This document shows positions 5,945 through 6,059 of a stretch of 6,059 nucleotides of DNA, piece after piece; the stretch's first letter is position 1, and every line of letters starts with the position of its first letter. The translations under genes and the position numbers were made by a program. Source of the DNA: Lachnospiraceae bacterium (GTDB lineage: Bacteria > Bacillota_A > Clostridia > Lachnospirales > Lachnospiraceae). Under the pieces are notes generated by a model. The model had not been told where the DNA came from, made no database searches, and saw nothing but the letters and a program-made list of their open reading frames with translations. The DNA is taken from the NCBI GenBank assembly GCA_017553965.1, contig JAFZJK010000035.1, positions 1 to 6,059 of the forward strand. The letters are read 5' to 3'.

Positions 5945-5961
5945 TGGCAGATTAAACTACG

Positions 5962-5969
5962 AAAGGAAG
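5962..5969 (+). promoter_or_regulatory. Ribosome binding site that supports the fliQ TTG start
   Basis: AAAGGAAG ends 8 nt before the TTG at 5978 and about 20 nt before the next in-frame ATG at 5990. The spacing therefore favours TTG as the start codon. Confidence 0.6.
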
Positions 5970-5977
5970 TGCTTGGT

Positions 5978-6059
5978 TTGACTGAAGAAATGGTAGTTAC
6001 CTTGCTGAGAGAGACGCTGTATCTTATCATCAAGGTCTCGGCACCGATGTTACTGGTAT
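5978..6059 (+). CDS. fliQ: Flagellar export gate protein FliQ, 3' partial, TTG start
   Basis: FliQ is a small two-helix membrane protein that packs around FliP/FliR in the export gate. Only 27 codons are in the window, reading MTEEMVVTLLRE then TLYLIIKVSAPMLLV. The M-T-x-E start, the amphipathic lead-in and the S-A-P-M-L-L-V motif match the first helix of FliQ (A-A-P-L-L-L-V in E. coli). Starting at TTG gives the usual N-terminus; the ATG at codon 5 would trim it. Its place directly after fliP agrees with the common fliP-fliQ-fliR order. The family is usually about 90 residues, so roughly two thirds are missing from this window. Confidence 0.88.
   Translation, partial: MTEEMVVTLLRETLYLIIKVSAPMLLV

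Noticed and set aside
5935..5963. A promoter for fliQ (TTGATC with TACGAA)
   Set aside because: The -10 matches only three of six bases, and the -35 lies in the palindrome, so it is no better than chance.
1..6059. A novel defence, mobile or biosynthetic system hidden in the window
   Set aside because: Every gene has a clear flagellar assignment in a standard order, coding sequence covers nearly all of the window, and no foreign-looking gene or integrase, transposase or toxin signature is present.

Overview
This window is a co-directional block of flagellar genes, all on the + strand: motA (5' end cut off), motB, fliL, fliM, fliY, fliO, fliP and fliQ (3' end cut off). A CheC-type FliY instead of a plain FliN, strong AGGAGG-type ribosome binding sites, a TTG start and moderate base composition point to a Gram-positive Clostridia bacterium. 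A Lachnospiraceae relative (Butyrivibrio/Roseburia type) is the best guess, but this is inference because no phylogenetic marker is present.

Layout. Positions 1-1588 encode the stator: MotA, then MotB overlapping it by 8 bp. A 112-bp gap at 1589-1700 is filled almost completely by three consecutive inverted repeats. Positions 1701-4951 hold fliL, fliM, fliY and fliO, packed with gaps of 11, 6 and 0 bp. A 100-bp AT-rich gap (4952-5051) carries a good sigma-A promoter candidate followed by a hairpin with a T-run. fliP follows, then a 59-bp gap containing a 12-bp palindrome and a competing hairpin, then the first 27 codons of fliQ.

How the genes work together. MotA and MotB form the ion-driven stator, and the MotB channel helix looks like the sodium-type PomB/MotS class. 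FliL sits beside the stator in the membrane. FliM and FliY make up the switch (C-ring), receive CheY-phosphate, and FliY probably also dephosphorylates it. FliO, FliP and FliQ begin the flagellar type III export gate, which presumably continues with fliR, flhB and flhA beyond the window.

The coding content is ordinary, and I see no undescribed protein system. The points worth a second look are the three structured gaps, the sodium-type MotB helix, the repeat-built MotB linker, and the absence of cheY between fliY and fliO.
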